From Pseudomonas syringae (GTDB lineage Bacteria; Pseudomonadota; Gammaproteobacteria; Pseudomonadales; Pseudomonadaceae), in the NCBI RefSeq assembly GCF_021605415.1, contig NZ_WKEQ01000009.1:121277-185276 (forward strand): a DNA stretch of 64,000 nucleotides, in the 5' to 3' direction. The notes beneath the pieces were generated by a model. The model ran no database searches and had not been told where the DNA came from. It was given only the letters and a program-made list of their open reading frames with translations. A program made the translations under genes and the position numbers. Of the stretch, positions 55,479 through 63,899 are shown in pieces. How positions within the stretch are numbered: the stretch's first letter is position 1; every line of letters begins with the position of its first letter.

Positions 55479-57755
55479 ATGCTCAATACGCTGCGCAAGA
55501 TCGTCCAGGAAGTGAACTCCGCCAAGGATCTCAAGGCGGCGTTGGGGATTATTGTGTTGCGCGTCAAAGAGGCCATGGGCAGCCAGGTCTGCTCGGTCTA
55601 CCTGCTTGATCCCGAGACCAACCGCTTCGTGCTGATGGCCACCGAGGGCTTGAACAAGCGCTCGATCGGCAAGGTCAGCATGGCGCCCAACGAAGGTCTG
55701 GTCGGCCTGGTCGGCACGCGTGAAGAACCCCTGAACCTCGAAAACGCTGCGGATCACCCGCGCTATCGCTACTTCGCCGAAACCGGTGAAGAGCGTTATG
55801 CCTCGTTCCTTGGCGCACCGATCATTCACCATCGCCGCGTCGTCGGCGTATTGGTCATCCAGCAAAAAGAACGCCGCCAGTTCGACGAGGGTGAAGAAGC
55901 CTTCCTCGTGACCATGAGCGCGCAGCTCGCCGGCGTTATCGCCCACGCGGAGGCCACCGGTTCGATTCGGGGCCTGGGCCGTCAGGGCAAAGGCATCCAG
56001 GAAGCCAAGTTTGTCGGTGTGCCGGGTTCGCCGGGCGCGGCGGTGGGTACGGCGGTGGTCATGCTGCCGCCGGCGGATCTGGACGTGGTGCCGGACAAGA
56101 CCATCACCGACATCAACGCCGAGCTGGCGCTGTTCAAGACCGCCATCGAGGGCGTGCGCGCCGACATGCGCACCTTGTCCGCCAAACTCGCGACTCAGCT
56201 GCGCCCGGAAGAGCGCGCGCTGTTCGACGTCTATCTCATGATGCTCGATGATGCCTCGCTGGGCAGCGAAGTCACCACCGTGATCAAAACCGGCCAGTGG
56301 GCCCAGGGCGCGTTGCGTCAGGTAGTCACCGATCACGTCAACCGTTTCGAACTGATGGACGACGCCTACCTGCGTGAGCGTGCGTCGGACGTCAAAGACC
56401 TTGGTCGGCGCCTGCTCGCCTACTTGCAGGAAGAGCGTCAGCAGAACCTGGTCTACCCGGAAAAAACCATTCTGGTCAGTGAAGAGCTGACCCCGGCGAT
56501 GCTCGGCGAAGTGCCGGAAGGCACGCTGGTCGGTCTGGTCTCGGTACTCGGTTCGGGTAACTCCCACGTTGCGATCCTGGCCCGGGCCATGGGCATTCCG
56601 ACGGTGATGGGCCTGGTCGATTTGCCGTACTCGAAAGTCGACGGCATCGACATGATCGTCGACGGTCATCGCGGCGAGGTCTACACCAACCCCAGCGACG
56701 TGCTGCGCAAGCAGTTCGCCGAAGTGGTGGAAGAAGAGAAACAACTGGCGCTGGGCCTCGATGCACTGCGCGACCTGCCGTGCGTGACCCTCGACGGCCA
56801 CCGCATGCCGCTGTGGGTCAACACCGGTTTGCTGGCGGACGTGGCGCGGGCGCAGAAGCGTGGCGCCGAAGGCGTTGGTTTGTACCGCACCGAAGTGCCG
56901 TTCATGATCAACCAGCGCTTCCCGAGCGAAAAGGAACAACTGGCGATCTACCGCGAGCAACTTGCCGCGTTCCACCCGCAACCGGTGACCATGCGCAGCC
57001 TGGACATCGGCGGCGACAAATCGCTGTCGTACTTCCCGATCAAGGAAGACAACCCGTTCCTCGGCTGGCGCGGCATCCGCGTCACCCTCGACCACCCTGA
57101 AATCTTCCTGGTGCAGACCCGCGCGATGCTCAAGGCCAGCGAAGGCCTCAACAACCTGCGGATTCTGCTGCCGATGATCTCCGGCATTCACGAACTCGAA
57201 GAAGCCCTGCACCTGATCCACCGGGCTTGGGGTGAAGTGCGCGACGAAGGCACCGACGTGCCGATGCCGCCGATTGGCGTGATGATCGAAATTCCGGCGG
57301 CGGTCTACCAGACCAAGGAACTGGCGCGGATGGTCGACTTCCTGTCGGTCGGCTCCAACGACTTGACTCAATACCTGCTGGCGGTGGATCGCAACAACCC
57401 GCGCGTGGCCGATCTCTACGACTACCTGCACCCGGCGGTGCTGCAAGCCCTGCAAACCGTCGTGCGCGATGCCCATGCCGAAGGCAAGCCGGTGAGTATC
57501 TGCGGCGAGATGGCCGGCGACCCGGCGGCGGCGGTGCTGTTGATGGCGATGGGTTTCGACAGCCTGTCGATGAACGCCACCAACCTGCCGAAAGTGAAAT
57601 GGATGCTACGCCAGATCAACCTGAGCAAGGCACAGGACTTGTTGGCGGAGTTGATGACCATCGACAACCCGCAAGTTATCCACAGCTCGCTGCAACTGGC
57701 GTTGAAGAACCTTGGGTTGGCGCGGGTCAATCCGGCGGTGACCAAAGCCGTCTAA
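55479..57755 (+). CDS. ptsP: Phosphoenolpyruvate-protein phosphotransferase EI-Ntr
   Basis: A 758-residue enzyme that starts the nitrogen phosphotransfer chain. N-terminal GAF domain (~1-165), then EI: PEP-utilising N-terminal domain with linker, active-site His H363 in GSGNSHVAILARAMGIP, and TIM-barrel PEP-binding domain with GLYRTEVPFM, SLDIGGDK, CGEMAGDPAA. ATG at 55479; weak GGAG upstream. Phosphorylates NPr and then EIIA-Ntr. Confidence 0.95.
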   Translation: MLNTLRKIVQEVNSAKDLKAALGIIVLRVKEAMGSQVCSVYLLDPETNRFVLMATEGLNKRSIGKVSMAPNEGLVGLVGTREEPLNLENAADHPRYRYFAETGEERYASFLGAPIIHHRRVVGVLVIQQKERRQFDEGEEAFLVTMSAQLAGVIAHAEATGSIRGLGRQGKGIQEAKFVGVPGSPGAAVGTAVVMLPPADLDVVPDKTITDINAELALFKTAIEGVRADMRTLSAKLATQLRPEERALFDVYLMMLDDASLGSEVTTVIKTGQWAQGALRQVVTDHVNRFELMDDAYLRERASDVKDLGRRLLAYLQEERQQNLVYPEKTILVSEELTPAMLGEVPEGTLVGLVSVLGSGNSHVAILARAMGIPTVMGLVDLPYSKVDGIDMIVDGHRGEVYTNPSDVLRKQFAEVVEEEKQLALGLDALRDLPCVTLDGHRMPLWVNTGLLADVARAQKRGAEGVGLYRTEVPFMINQRFPSEKEQLAIYREQLAAFHPQPVTMRSLDIGGDKSLSYFPIKEDNPFLGWRGIRVTLDHPEIFLVQTRAMLKASEGLNNLRILLPMISGIHELEEALHLIHRAWGEVRDEGTDVPMPPIGVMIEIPAAVYQTKELARMVDFLSVGSNDLTQYLLAVDRNNPRVADLYDYLHPAVLQALQTVVRDAHAEGKPVSICGEMAGDPAAAVLLMAMGFDSLSMNATNLPKVKWMLRQINLSKAQDLLAELMTIDNPQVIHSSLQLALKNLGLARVNPAVTKAV

Positions 57756-57770
57756 AAAGGCTGATGGCCT

Positions 57771-57863
57771 CATCGCTGGCAAGCCAGCTCCCACAGGTTT
57801 CTCCGGTGCTCACGAATGTTGTGTTCACCGATGATCCTTGTGGGAGCTGGCTTGCCAGCGATG
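57771..57863. repeat. REPIN-like doublet
   Basis: CATCGCTGGCAAGCCAGC from 57771 faces GCTGGCTTGCCAGCGATG ending at 57863, between convergent ptsP and the NRDE gene. Confidence 0.85.
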
Positions 57864-57881
57864 GCGTCTGTCGAGGCACCG

Positions 57882-58628
57882 CTAGATCGAAATGGTTACC
57901 TCGCCCAAATGCCCGCCATACGGCCCGAAACTGCGCTCAACCATCCGCCGCGTTCCGTCCGCACTCACAATCAGCGCCGTACTCGCCCGCGTCCCGTAAT
58001 TCTGGCTGGCGATAAACACGCTCGACAGTAACGACTCAGTCGCAGGGCCTACGCCGGTGTCCGGTAGATCCGCGTCTGGCGCGGGTTCAGCATCCGCCAG
58101 CAACCCCAGCAATCGCTCAGGTTGCGGATCATCCAGCACCGCATTCAACGCAGCCCTGGCCTTGAGCAATTTCGGCCACGGCGTATCCAGCCCCGCATTG
58201 GACAATCCATAAACCCCTGGCTGCAACATCACAGGCTCCGATGAGCGCGCATTGAAATGCCACAGCTCATTGGCATTGCCGAGCAACAGGTTGAACCCGG
58301 CATACTCTGGCGAGCGCCCGACCACATCGATCAAATAATCATCAATCGACTGATCACCCCCCAAAAATCCCGCCACCAGTTCCCCTCGAGACTTGGCGGC
58401 CGGCGGTTGGCCCGGGTCGCGAATATTGGTCAGCGCCGCGAAGCGCCCATTGGCGCCGATACCGAGCCAGGTGCCCCCCGCTTCAAGATCGCGTCCGGCA
58501 TGAAGGTGAGGAATCTCCGGCCATTGCGCCAGTGGAAGGCTCGGTCGGGCATAGAATTCGTCGCGGTTGGCGGCGACGATCAGCGGCTGGGCATGGCCCG
58601 GTCGCCAGGCGAAAACAATCAGGCACAT
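57882..58628 (-). CDS. NRDE (TANGO2-like) family protein
   Basis: A 248-residue protein with the name-giving motif ANRDEFYARPS (residues ~19-29) and MCLIVFAW start, and GGTWLGIGANGRFAALTNIRDP. The N-terminal Cys2 and NRDE set are shared with TANGO2 proteins; some bacterial members act in heme homeostasis. Function here unknown. Divergent from the TSUP transporter. Confidence 0.88.
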   Translation of the reverse strand: MCLIVFAWRPGHAQPLIVAANRDEFYARPSLPLAQWPEIPHLHAGRDLEAGGTWLGIGANGRFAALTNIRDPGQPPAAKSRGELVAGFLGGDQSIDDYLIDVVGRSPEYAGFNLLLGNANELWHFNARSSEPVMLQPGVYGLSNAGLDTPWPKLLKARAALNAVLDDPQPERLLGLLADAEPAPDADLPDTGVGPATESLLSSVFIASQNYGTRASTALIVSADGTRRMVERSFGPYGGHLGEVTISI

Positions 58629-58760
58629 AAGGTTGTCCTTGTGTGTTTTTTGCCCACTCTACGCAGACATTGCCCCTGCATCCATCGCCATGAGTGGAGC
58701 CGCAGGCCTTGCATCCGTTAACATGCCGCACCTGATTCGGGGAGGCGAGGAGAGACGGCC

Positions 58761-59543
58761 ATGGAATTTGTGCTCTATCTGGCGCTGGGCGCCTGTGCGG
58801 GCGTGTTGGCCGGGCTGTTCGGGGTTGGCGGCGGGATCATTATTGTGCCGGTGCTGGTCTACAGCTTTACCCTGCAGGGCTTCGATCAGTCGATCCTGAC
58901 CCACCTCGCGGTCGGCACATCGCTGGCGACGATCATTTTCACTTCGGTGAATGCCGTGCGCGAACACCATCGGCGCGGTGCGGTACGCTGGCCGATCTTT
59001 GCCTGGATGGCGGTGGGCATATTAGTCGGCGCCGGGTTCGGGGCGCTGACGGCCGAGGCTATCTCTGGCCCGAACCTGCAAAAGATCATCGGTGTGTTTG
59101 CCCTGGTGATCGCGGTGCAACTGGCGCTGGACATCAAACCCAGGGCCAGTCGTGGCGTGCCGGGAAAATTCGGCCTGGCGACCGCCGGCAGCGTCATTGG
59201 CTGGGCCTCGGCGATTTTCGGGGTCGGCGGTGGTTCGTTGACCGTGCCGTTTCTGACCTGGCGCAGCGTGCCGATGCAGCAAGCCGTGGCCACGTCATCG
59301 GCCTGCGGATTACCGATTGCCCTGGTCAGTGCATTAAGTTTCATGATTATTGGCTGGCATGATCCATTGCTGCCGGCCCATAGTCTCGGTTTTGTGTATT
59401 TGCCGGCGCTGCTGGGGATTGCCCTGACCAGCATGGTCTTCGCCCGCCTTGGCGCGCGTCTGGCCCACAAGCTGTCGCCGCGTTTGCTGAAAAGATTGTT
59501 CGCCGCTTTGCTGTTCTGCGTGGGTCTGACTTTTCTGATCTGA
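58761..59543 (+). CDS. TSUP (TauE/SafE) sulfite/anion exporter family protein
   Basis: A 260-residue membrane protein with about eight helices and the TSUP repeat GVLAGLFGVGGGIIIVPVL, repeated as GWASAIFGVGGGSLTVPFL in the second half. The paired glycine-rich motifs mark the inverted-repeat TauE/SafE fold. Substrate unknown (sulfite, sulfoacetate or other anion). GAGGCGAGGAG lies before the ATG. lgt follows. Confidence 0.85.
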   Translation: MEFVLYLALGACAGVLAGLFGVGGGIIIVPVLVYSFTLQGFDQSILTHLAVGTSLATIIFTSVNAVREHHRRGAVRWPIFAWMAVGILVGAGFGALTAEAISGPNLQKIIGVFALVIAVQLALDIKPRASRGVPGKFGLATAGSVIGWASAIFGVGGGSLTVPFLTWRSVPMQQAVATSSACGLPIALVSALSFMIIGWHDPLLPAHSLGFVYLPALLGIALTSMVFARLGARLAHKLSPRLLKRLFAALLFCVGLTFLI

Positions 59544-59626
59544 GGCACCCGGCAATCCTGGCTTAATCCTGAGGTGGCAGCGTCGCCCGGGAATTTTCAA
59601 CGTTCCAACCCTAACAAGGAGTCGCA

Positions 59627-60442
59627 ATGCTGCCTTACCCGCAGATCGACCCGGTGGCACTGGCCATCGGTCCGCTGAAAATCCACTGGTACGGTCTCAT
59701 GTACCTGGTCGGCATTGGCGGAGCGTGGCTGCTGGCGTCACGCCGGCTCAACCGTTTCGACCCGACCTGGACGAAAGAAAAACTCTCCGACCTGATCTTT
59801 TGGCTGTCGATGGGCGTGATTGTCGGCGGGCGACTGGGCTACGTGCTGTTCTACGACCTGAGCGCCTACCTCGCCAACCCGACGCTGATTTTCGAAGTGT
59901 GGAAGGGCGGCATGTCGTTTCACGGCGGCTTCATCGGCGTGATGCTGGCGGCGCTGTGGTTCGGCAAGAAAAACGGCAAGACCTTCTTCCAGTTGATGGA
60001 CTTCGTCGCGCCGATGGTGCCAATCGGCCTGGGCGCCGGGCGCATCGGCAATTTCATCAACGCCGAATTGTGGGGCAAGGCGACTGACGTGCCGTGGGCC
60101 ATGGTCTTCCCGCCGTTCAGCGACCCGGCGCAGTTGCCGCGTCACCCCTCGCAGCTGTATCAGTTCGCGCTGGAAGGGGTCGCGCTGTTCCTGATTCTGT
60201 GGATTTTCTCGCGTAAACCGCGCCCGACCATGGCCGTCTCCGGCATGTTCGCGCTGTTCTACGGCATCTTCCGTTTCATCGTCGAATTCGTTCGCGTGCC
60301 GGACGCCCAGTTGGGTTACCTGGCCTGGAACTGGCTGACCATGGGCCAGGTGCTCTGCGTACCGATGATCGTCGGCGGGCTGTTCCTGATCTGGCTGGCC
60401 TATCGTCGCGCGCCGGCTGCACCGGTCACGCCAACGGCTTAA
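59627..60442 (+). CDS. lgt: Prolipoprotein diacylglyceryl transferase
   Basis: A 271-residue seven-helix inner-membrane enzyme, first step of lipoprotein maturation. Signature [15 protein letters not shown] (about residues 142-156) and [20 protein letters not shown] precedes the ATG. thyA begins 49 bp later in the same direction, the usual lgt-thyA pair. Confidence 0.96.
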   Translation: MLPYPQIDPVALAIGPLKIHWYGLMYLVGIGGAWLLASRRLNRFDPTWTKEKLSDLIFWLSMGVIVGGRLGYVLFYDLSAYLANPTLIFEVWKGGMSFHGGFIGVMLAALWFGKKNGKTFFQLMDFVAPMVPIGLGAGRIGNFINAELWGKATDVPWAMVFPPFSDPAQLPRHPSQLYQFALEGVALFLILWIFSRKPRPTMAVSGMFALFYGIFRFIVEFVRVPDAQLGYLAWNWLTMGQVLCVPMIVGGLFLIWLAYRRAPAAPVTPTA

Positions 60443-60491
60443 TATTCGAACCCCGGCGCTGCTCGCCGGGGCTCAAGGACACAGGTAATTC

Positions 60492-61196
60492 ATGAAGCAA
60501 TATCTCGATCTGGTGTCGCACGTCATCAAGAACGGCACCAAACAGGCCAACCGTACCGGCGTGAACACCATCAGTTTCCCCGGCGCGATGTTGCGTTTCG
60601 ATCTGCAAGAAGGTTTCCCGGCGATCACCACCCGCAAAATGGCCTTCAAATCGGCCATCGGCGAGATGTGCGGTTTTCTGCGGGGCGTGAATAACGCTGC
60701 CGAGTTCCGCGAACTGGGCTGCAAGGTCTGGGATCAGAACGCCAACGAAAACGCCCAGTGGCTGGCCAATCCGTTTCGTCAGGGTGACGACGACCTCGGC
60801 GAAATATACGGCGTGCAATGGCGCAAATGGCCGGCGTACAAGCAGATCGCGCTGAGCAACCCGGCGGCCATCGAGCAGACGCTGAGCCAGGGCTACAAGC
60901 AGATCGCTCAGGGCGAAGAAGACGGCCAGGCTTACGTGGTGTTGTACAAAGCCATCGATCAGGTGCGCCAGTGCATCGACACGATCATCAAGGATCCGGG
61001 CAGCCGCCGTATCCTGTTCCACGGCTGGAACTGCGCCCAGCTCGATGAAATGGCCTTGCCGCCGTGCCACTTGCTGTATCAGTTCCACCCGAATGTCGCG
61101 ACCAAAGAAATCTCCTTGACGCTGTACATCCGCTCCAACGATTTGGGCCTTTTATCTGACGCTGCAAAAAGCGCACAGTACGCGCTAGCAGCGTAA
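60492..61196 (+). pseudogene. thyA: Thymidylate synthase, 3' part removed by element insertion
   Basis: Residues 1-219 are a typical ThyA (the longer ~320-residue form) including the catalytic Cys192 in [11 protein letters not shown] and the dUMP-binding RSND of YIRSNDLGL. Identity ends in the codon at about 61150. The next codons [14 protein letters not shown] and stop at 61194-61196 have no relation to ThyA, where the family continues G-x-PFN-x and later a His-x-Tyr dUMP site. About 100 C-terminal residues, with essential dUMP-binding Asn, His and Tyr and the C-terminal closure, are missing. The product should be inactive. The new sequence is the left end of the recombinase element, so the cut is a natural insertion, not just a point mutation. 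Confidence 0.88.
61159..61194. repeat. Nested inverted repeat at the element's left end (possible recombination site)
   Basis: ACGCTGC at 61159-61165 pairs with GCAGCGT at 61188-61194, and inside it GCGC at 61171 pairs with GCGC at 61182, around ACAGTAC. It begins 8 bp after the thyA junction. Inverted arms of this size around a short centre fit recombinase-binding core sites. Role inferred from position. Confidence 0.5.
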
Positions 61197-61230
61197 AAAA
61201 ATTTGCCTTTCTTCTCGTTTTATCTTGATC

Positions 61231-61258
61231 TTGACAAGTTGCACATTCTGCATAGGAT
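61231..61258 (+). promoter_or_regulatory. Sigma70-type promoter of the recombinase operon
   Basis: A perfect -35 TTGACA at 61231-61236, a 16-bp spacer and TAGGAT at 61253-61258. It lies in the AT-rich element sequence, 27 bp before the GTG start of recombinase 1, so transcription is independent of thyA. Confidence 0.6.
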
Positions 61259-61284
61259 GGGCGGCCTTAGAAAAGGGGTAGTCG

Positions 61285-62517
61285 GTGAAGGTTGTAGTCA
61301 AAAAAAATCAATTGATCGATCTAGAAGGGTCGATGCTCAACGAAGATGGACAGCGGGTCACCGGCCAACCGTCCGTTACAGCGGTGGGGCTGTTCGATTT
61401 AAACGAAAGGCTTGTTCCGCTTCCAAGTGAATACCTATCTCGCGCCGTTCAAAGCGCTAGACTTGCACTCGAATCTGCAGAGACTTATGGTCGAAATATT
61501 GGGTACTTGCTCGAGTATCTTAAGGCTACACCTCTTTTCAAAACCTCTTCCTATGACGAGATTCTGCTTTCTATAACCCAGCAGGGAATTGCTAAGTATT
61601 TTGTACACCTGCGTGAGGTTGAGGGTTTGACGTCGACAACTATCCGTAATAGGGATGGTTGTTACATGGCGCTTTTCAATGATTTCCTGTGTGTCGGGCA
61701 GAAGCACTTACCGGCTCCTAGACTAGATAACCCCTATGCCGGGGGATTCATATCACCTGCCCCCAAGAAAAACTTAGTAACGCCATGCTCTCTTCAGGAT
61801 CTCAAGTTTCTGATTCAAAGCACTGTTAGTGAGAGAGAACGCTGTCTTGTTCAAACAATCTTTGATGCAGGCCTGCGGCGGAGTGAGGTTGGAAGGGTAA
61901 CTCTTGGCGCAGTCAATAAGGCCTTAGGCTTTTCGCGTGCTAATTTCGTGGCAGAGGATGAAGCCGATTGGGTACACCCAGACTACTGTCCACTTTACGT
62001 TGATGGCAGTAAAGGCCGTGGGAATGAGTCCAAGCCTAGGTACTCAATCGTAAGCAAGGCAACCCTTGAGCGTATAAAGCGATACCACGCTACGCCACTG
62101 TATAGAAAGTATGCTCGTAGATATGAATCGGCGGATGCAACGCCATGCTTCTTCAACTCCGAGGGCGGGCCATTTAACGCGGATGCGATCAGTAAGTTGT
62201 TGGAGCGCTTATCTAATCGCGCCATAAAAAATAGGCGCATAGAGCGAACCATCGCGCCTCATAAGTTACGCCATGGCCATGCCTATGAAATTTTGAGTAG
62301 TCCTGATCTTGGCAATAGTTATTTGGATAACTTGATCAGGGCCCAAATGTCGCTCGGGCACGAACGCAACACAACAACCGAAGTGTACACCCGTATTCCG
62401 CAGGATATTTTTCGCATGCTTAACCCAGCCACAGGTGAAATCCCGACTAAGGCGAAAAATATGGCGGATCTCGTTGCCGAAACTTCACTCAAAATCCGGC
62501 TAGGGGATAAGAAATGA
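61285..62517 (+). CDS. Tyrosine recombinase / integrase 1 of the thyA-inserted element
   Basis: A 410-residue tyrosine recombinase. The N-terminal half has a SAM-like core-binding region (YGRNIGYLLEYLK, then ITQQGIAKYFVHLREVEGLTSTTIRNR); the catalytic half has Arg198 in DAGLRRSEV, Lys243 in DGSKGRG, His326-Arg329 in APHKLRHGHA, His359 in SLGHERN and nucleophile Tyr368 in TEVYTRI. The full R-K-H-R-H-Y set is present, so it should be active. GTG start at 61285 with AAAAGGGG upstream. Length and operon position fit GinA of GInt islands or TnpA of Tn554-like elements. Low-GC codon use unlike the host genes. ATGA overlap with the next gene. Confidence 0.88.
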   Translation: MKVVVKKNQLIDLEGSMLNEDGQRVTGQPSVTAVGLFDLNERLVPLPSEYLSRAVQSARLALESAETYGRNIGYLLEYLKATPLFKTSSYDEILLSITQQGIAKYFVHLREVEGLTSTTIRNRDGCYMALFNDFLCVGQKHLPAPRLDNPYAGGFISPAPKKNLVTPCSLQDLKFLIQSTVSERERCLVQTIFDAGLRRSEVGRVTLGAVNKALGFSRANFVAEDEADWVHPDYCPLYVDGSKGRGNESKPRYSIVSKATLERIKRYHATPLYRKYARRYESADATPCFFNSEGGPFNADAISKLLERLSNRAIKNRRIERTIAPHKLRHGHAYEILSSPDLGNSYLDNLIRAQMSLGHERNTTTEVYTRIPQDIFRMLNPATGEIPTKAKNMADLVAETSLKIRLGDKK

Positions 62518-63899
62518 GTATTCATGAACGCGCCATCGATAGCGTGCGCATCATTGAATGGCTCAAGGGTCTTAAAGAGAACCCCCTTGGCTATTACGAA
62601 GTAGAACTCAGCGATAATGACAGTGGACGGTACTCTCCGCTCATGCTCAGTGCTTCCTACGTTGCCAGCAAGGATCTCGACCCCTCTCTCGAGATTTTCG
62701 AATTGGCTGAGCAGAAGCTTATCCTGGATATGCTGATCGATGGTGTTATCCATCAGGGGGAAACGGCTGCTGGTTGCAATTGGCGCCTAAAGCTCTTGGG
62801 TTGGTACAAGTCGCTTTCGGATGAAGAAAAACTGCGTCTTCCAGTCTTTGGCAACAAACTTAGCTTCCGGCGCGGGATTAATTTAATACCTGGTCTTGAG
62901 TCGATCAATCAAGGTATGAGTAGCTATCAGAGCGTCCGTCTTGCTTACGACGAAATTAATCAAGACCTTCATGACCTGGGCGTACTTTCAAGCGACTACA
63001 AGACCGTTCAGGAGCGATTAGAGGCTAAAGAAGATTTTGTACCCAAAGAGAGGGCGCTTACAGAGTTTAAGCGCCTGAGGATGCAGGACTTCGTTACGGC
63101 AAATGATCTTGAGGGCCCTACCGAGGATAAACCGTTCAACGATATGAAGCATGCGTTCGCCATTGCTTCATTGAAAACGGCCAGCGATTCTGGTGAGAGC
63201 AATTACCTTGAAGCTTTCAAATGGGTCTCGCGATTTCTTACCAAACGAGGATTCGCTGGCGTTGAGCGGGTGAGTGATACTCTTGACGCTTTTATCCTTC
63301 CTCGATACCGCTTCCATCTGGAACAATTGATTATTGCAGGTGATTGTTCTCCGAGCACAGCTAATACTCAGCTTAGCGCATTTCGTAAAACGTTGATGGT
63401 TATCAAAAATCTAAAAGGCTATGACGGGCCGGACTTTATTAACTGTCAAGGCTTTGACCCTGATCGAGTCACTGATCTCTATAAGCCTTACTCGAGCTCA
63501 GAACGTCGTCGTATCTCCTCGAGTGTTGATGAGGACATCCTGCGTTACAACACACTTGCTCAACCATATAAGATCACCGGAATCGGTGAGGATCCTCTTG
63601 ACAGGGACGGTAAGGTAAAGTCCGGCTTTGGTACCCTCGACAATGTGCGTTGGATTTTCGAGAAAAAACTAGGCTGCACCGTGATAGGAGGCAATGAAAA
63701 AGATAATGGTGATCCCTATGTTTCGGCTTTTCTCAGTATTATTAATCGCTCAGGAGTTGGCCTCCGGGAACTAATTGAGAGCTGGGGAGTACATTATCGT
63801 GTTGACTCGTGGGTAATTACCCCTTACGCCATCAAGCTGGCTCAAGTTACGGGATTGAATACGGACTCGCTTAAGGAAACTCTGAAAAAGACTTTCTGA
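62514..63899 (+). pseudogene. Second recombinase of the element, truncated by an IS5-family insertion
   Basis: The frame runs 461 codons and overlaps recombinase 1 by four bases. Residues ~230-300 (YLEAFKWVSRFLTKRG, DAFILPRYRFHLEQLI, SPSTANTQLSAFRKTLMVIK) look like the core-binding domain of large integrases; from ~435 WVITPYAIKLAQVTGLNTDSL is the start of the catalytic domain (typical wording PYAxxLxxxTGLNxxSLxxL). There the native text ends: codon 453 is last before TTAA at 63871-63874; codons after that (ETLKKTF, stop) come from the IS terminal repeat. No catalytic R, HxxR or Tyr remains. The intact gene would be GinB-like, ~600 residues expected. Confidence 0.75.

Noticed and set aside
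55419..57476. 685-codon minus-strand frame opposite ptsP
   Set aside because: His/Asp/Val-rich shadow of ptsP codon usage; no start signal or domain.
61100..61260. tRNA gene as the integration target of the element
   Set aside because: No cloverleaf or tRNA-like 3' end around the junction; the flanking sequence is thyA coding sequence.
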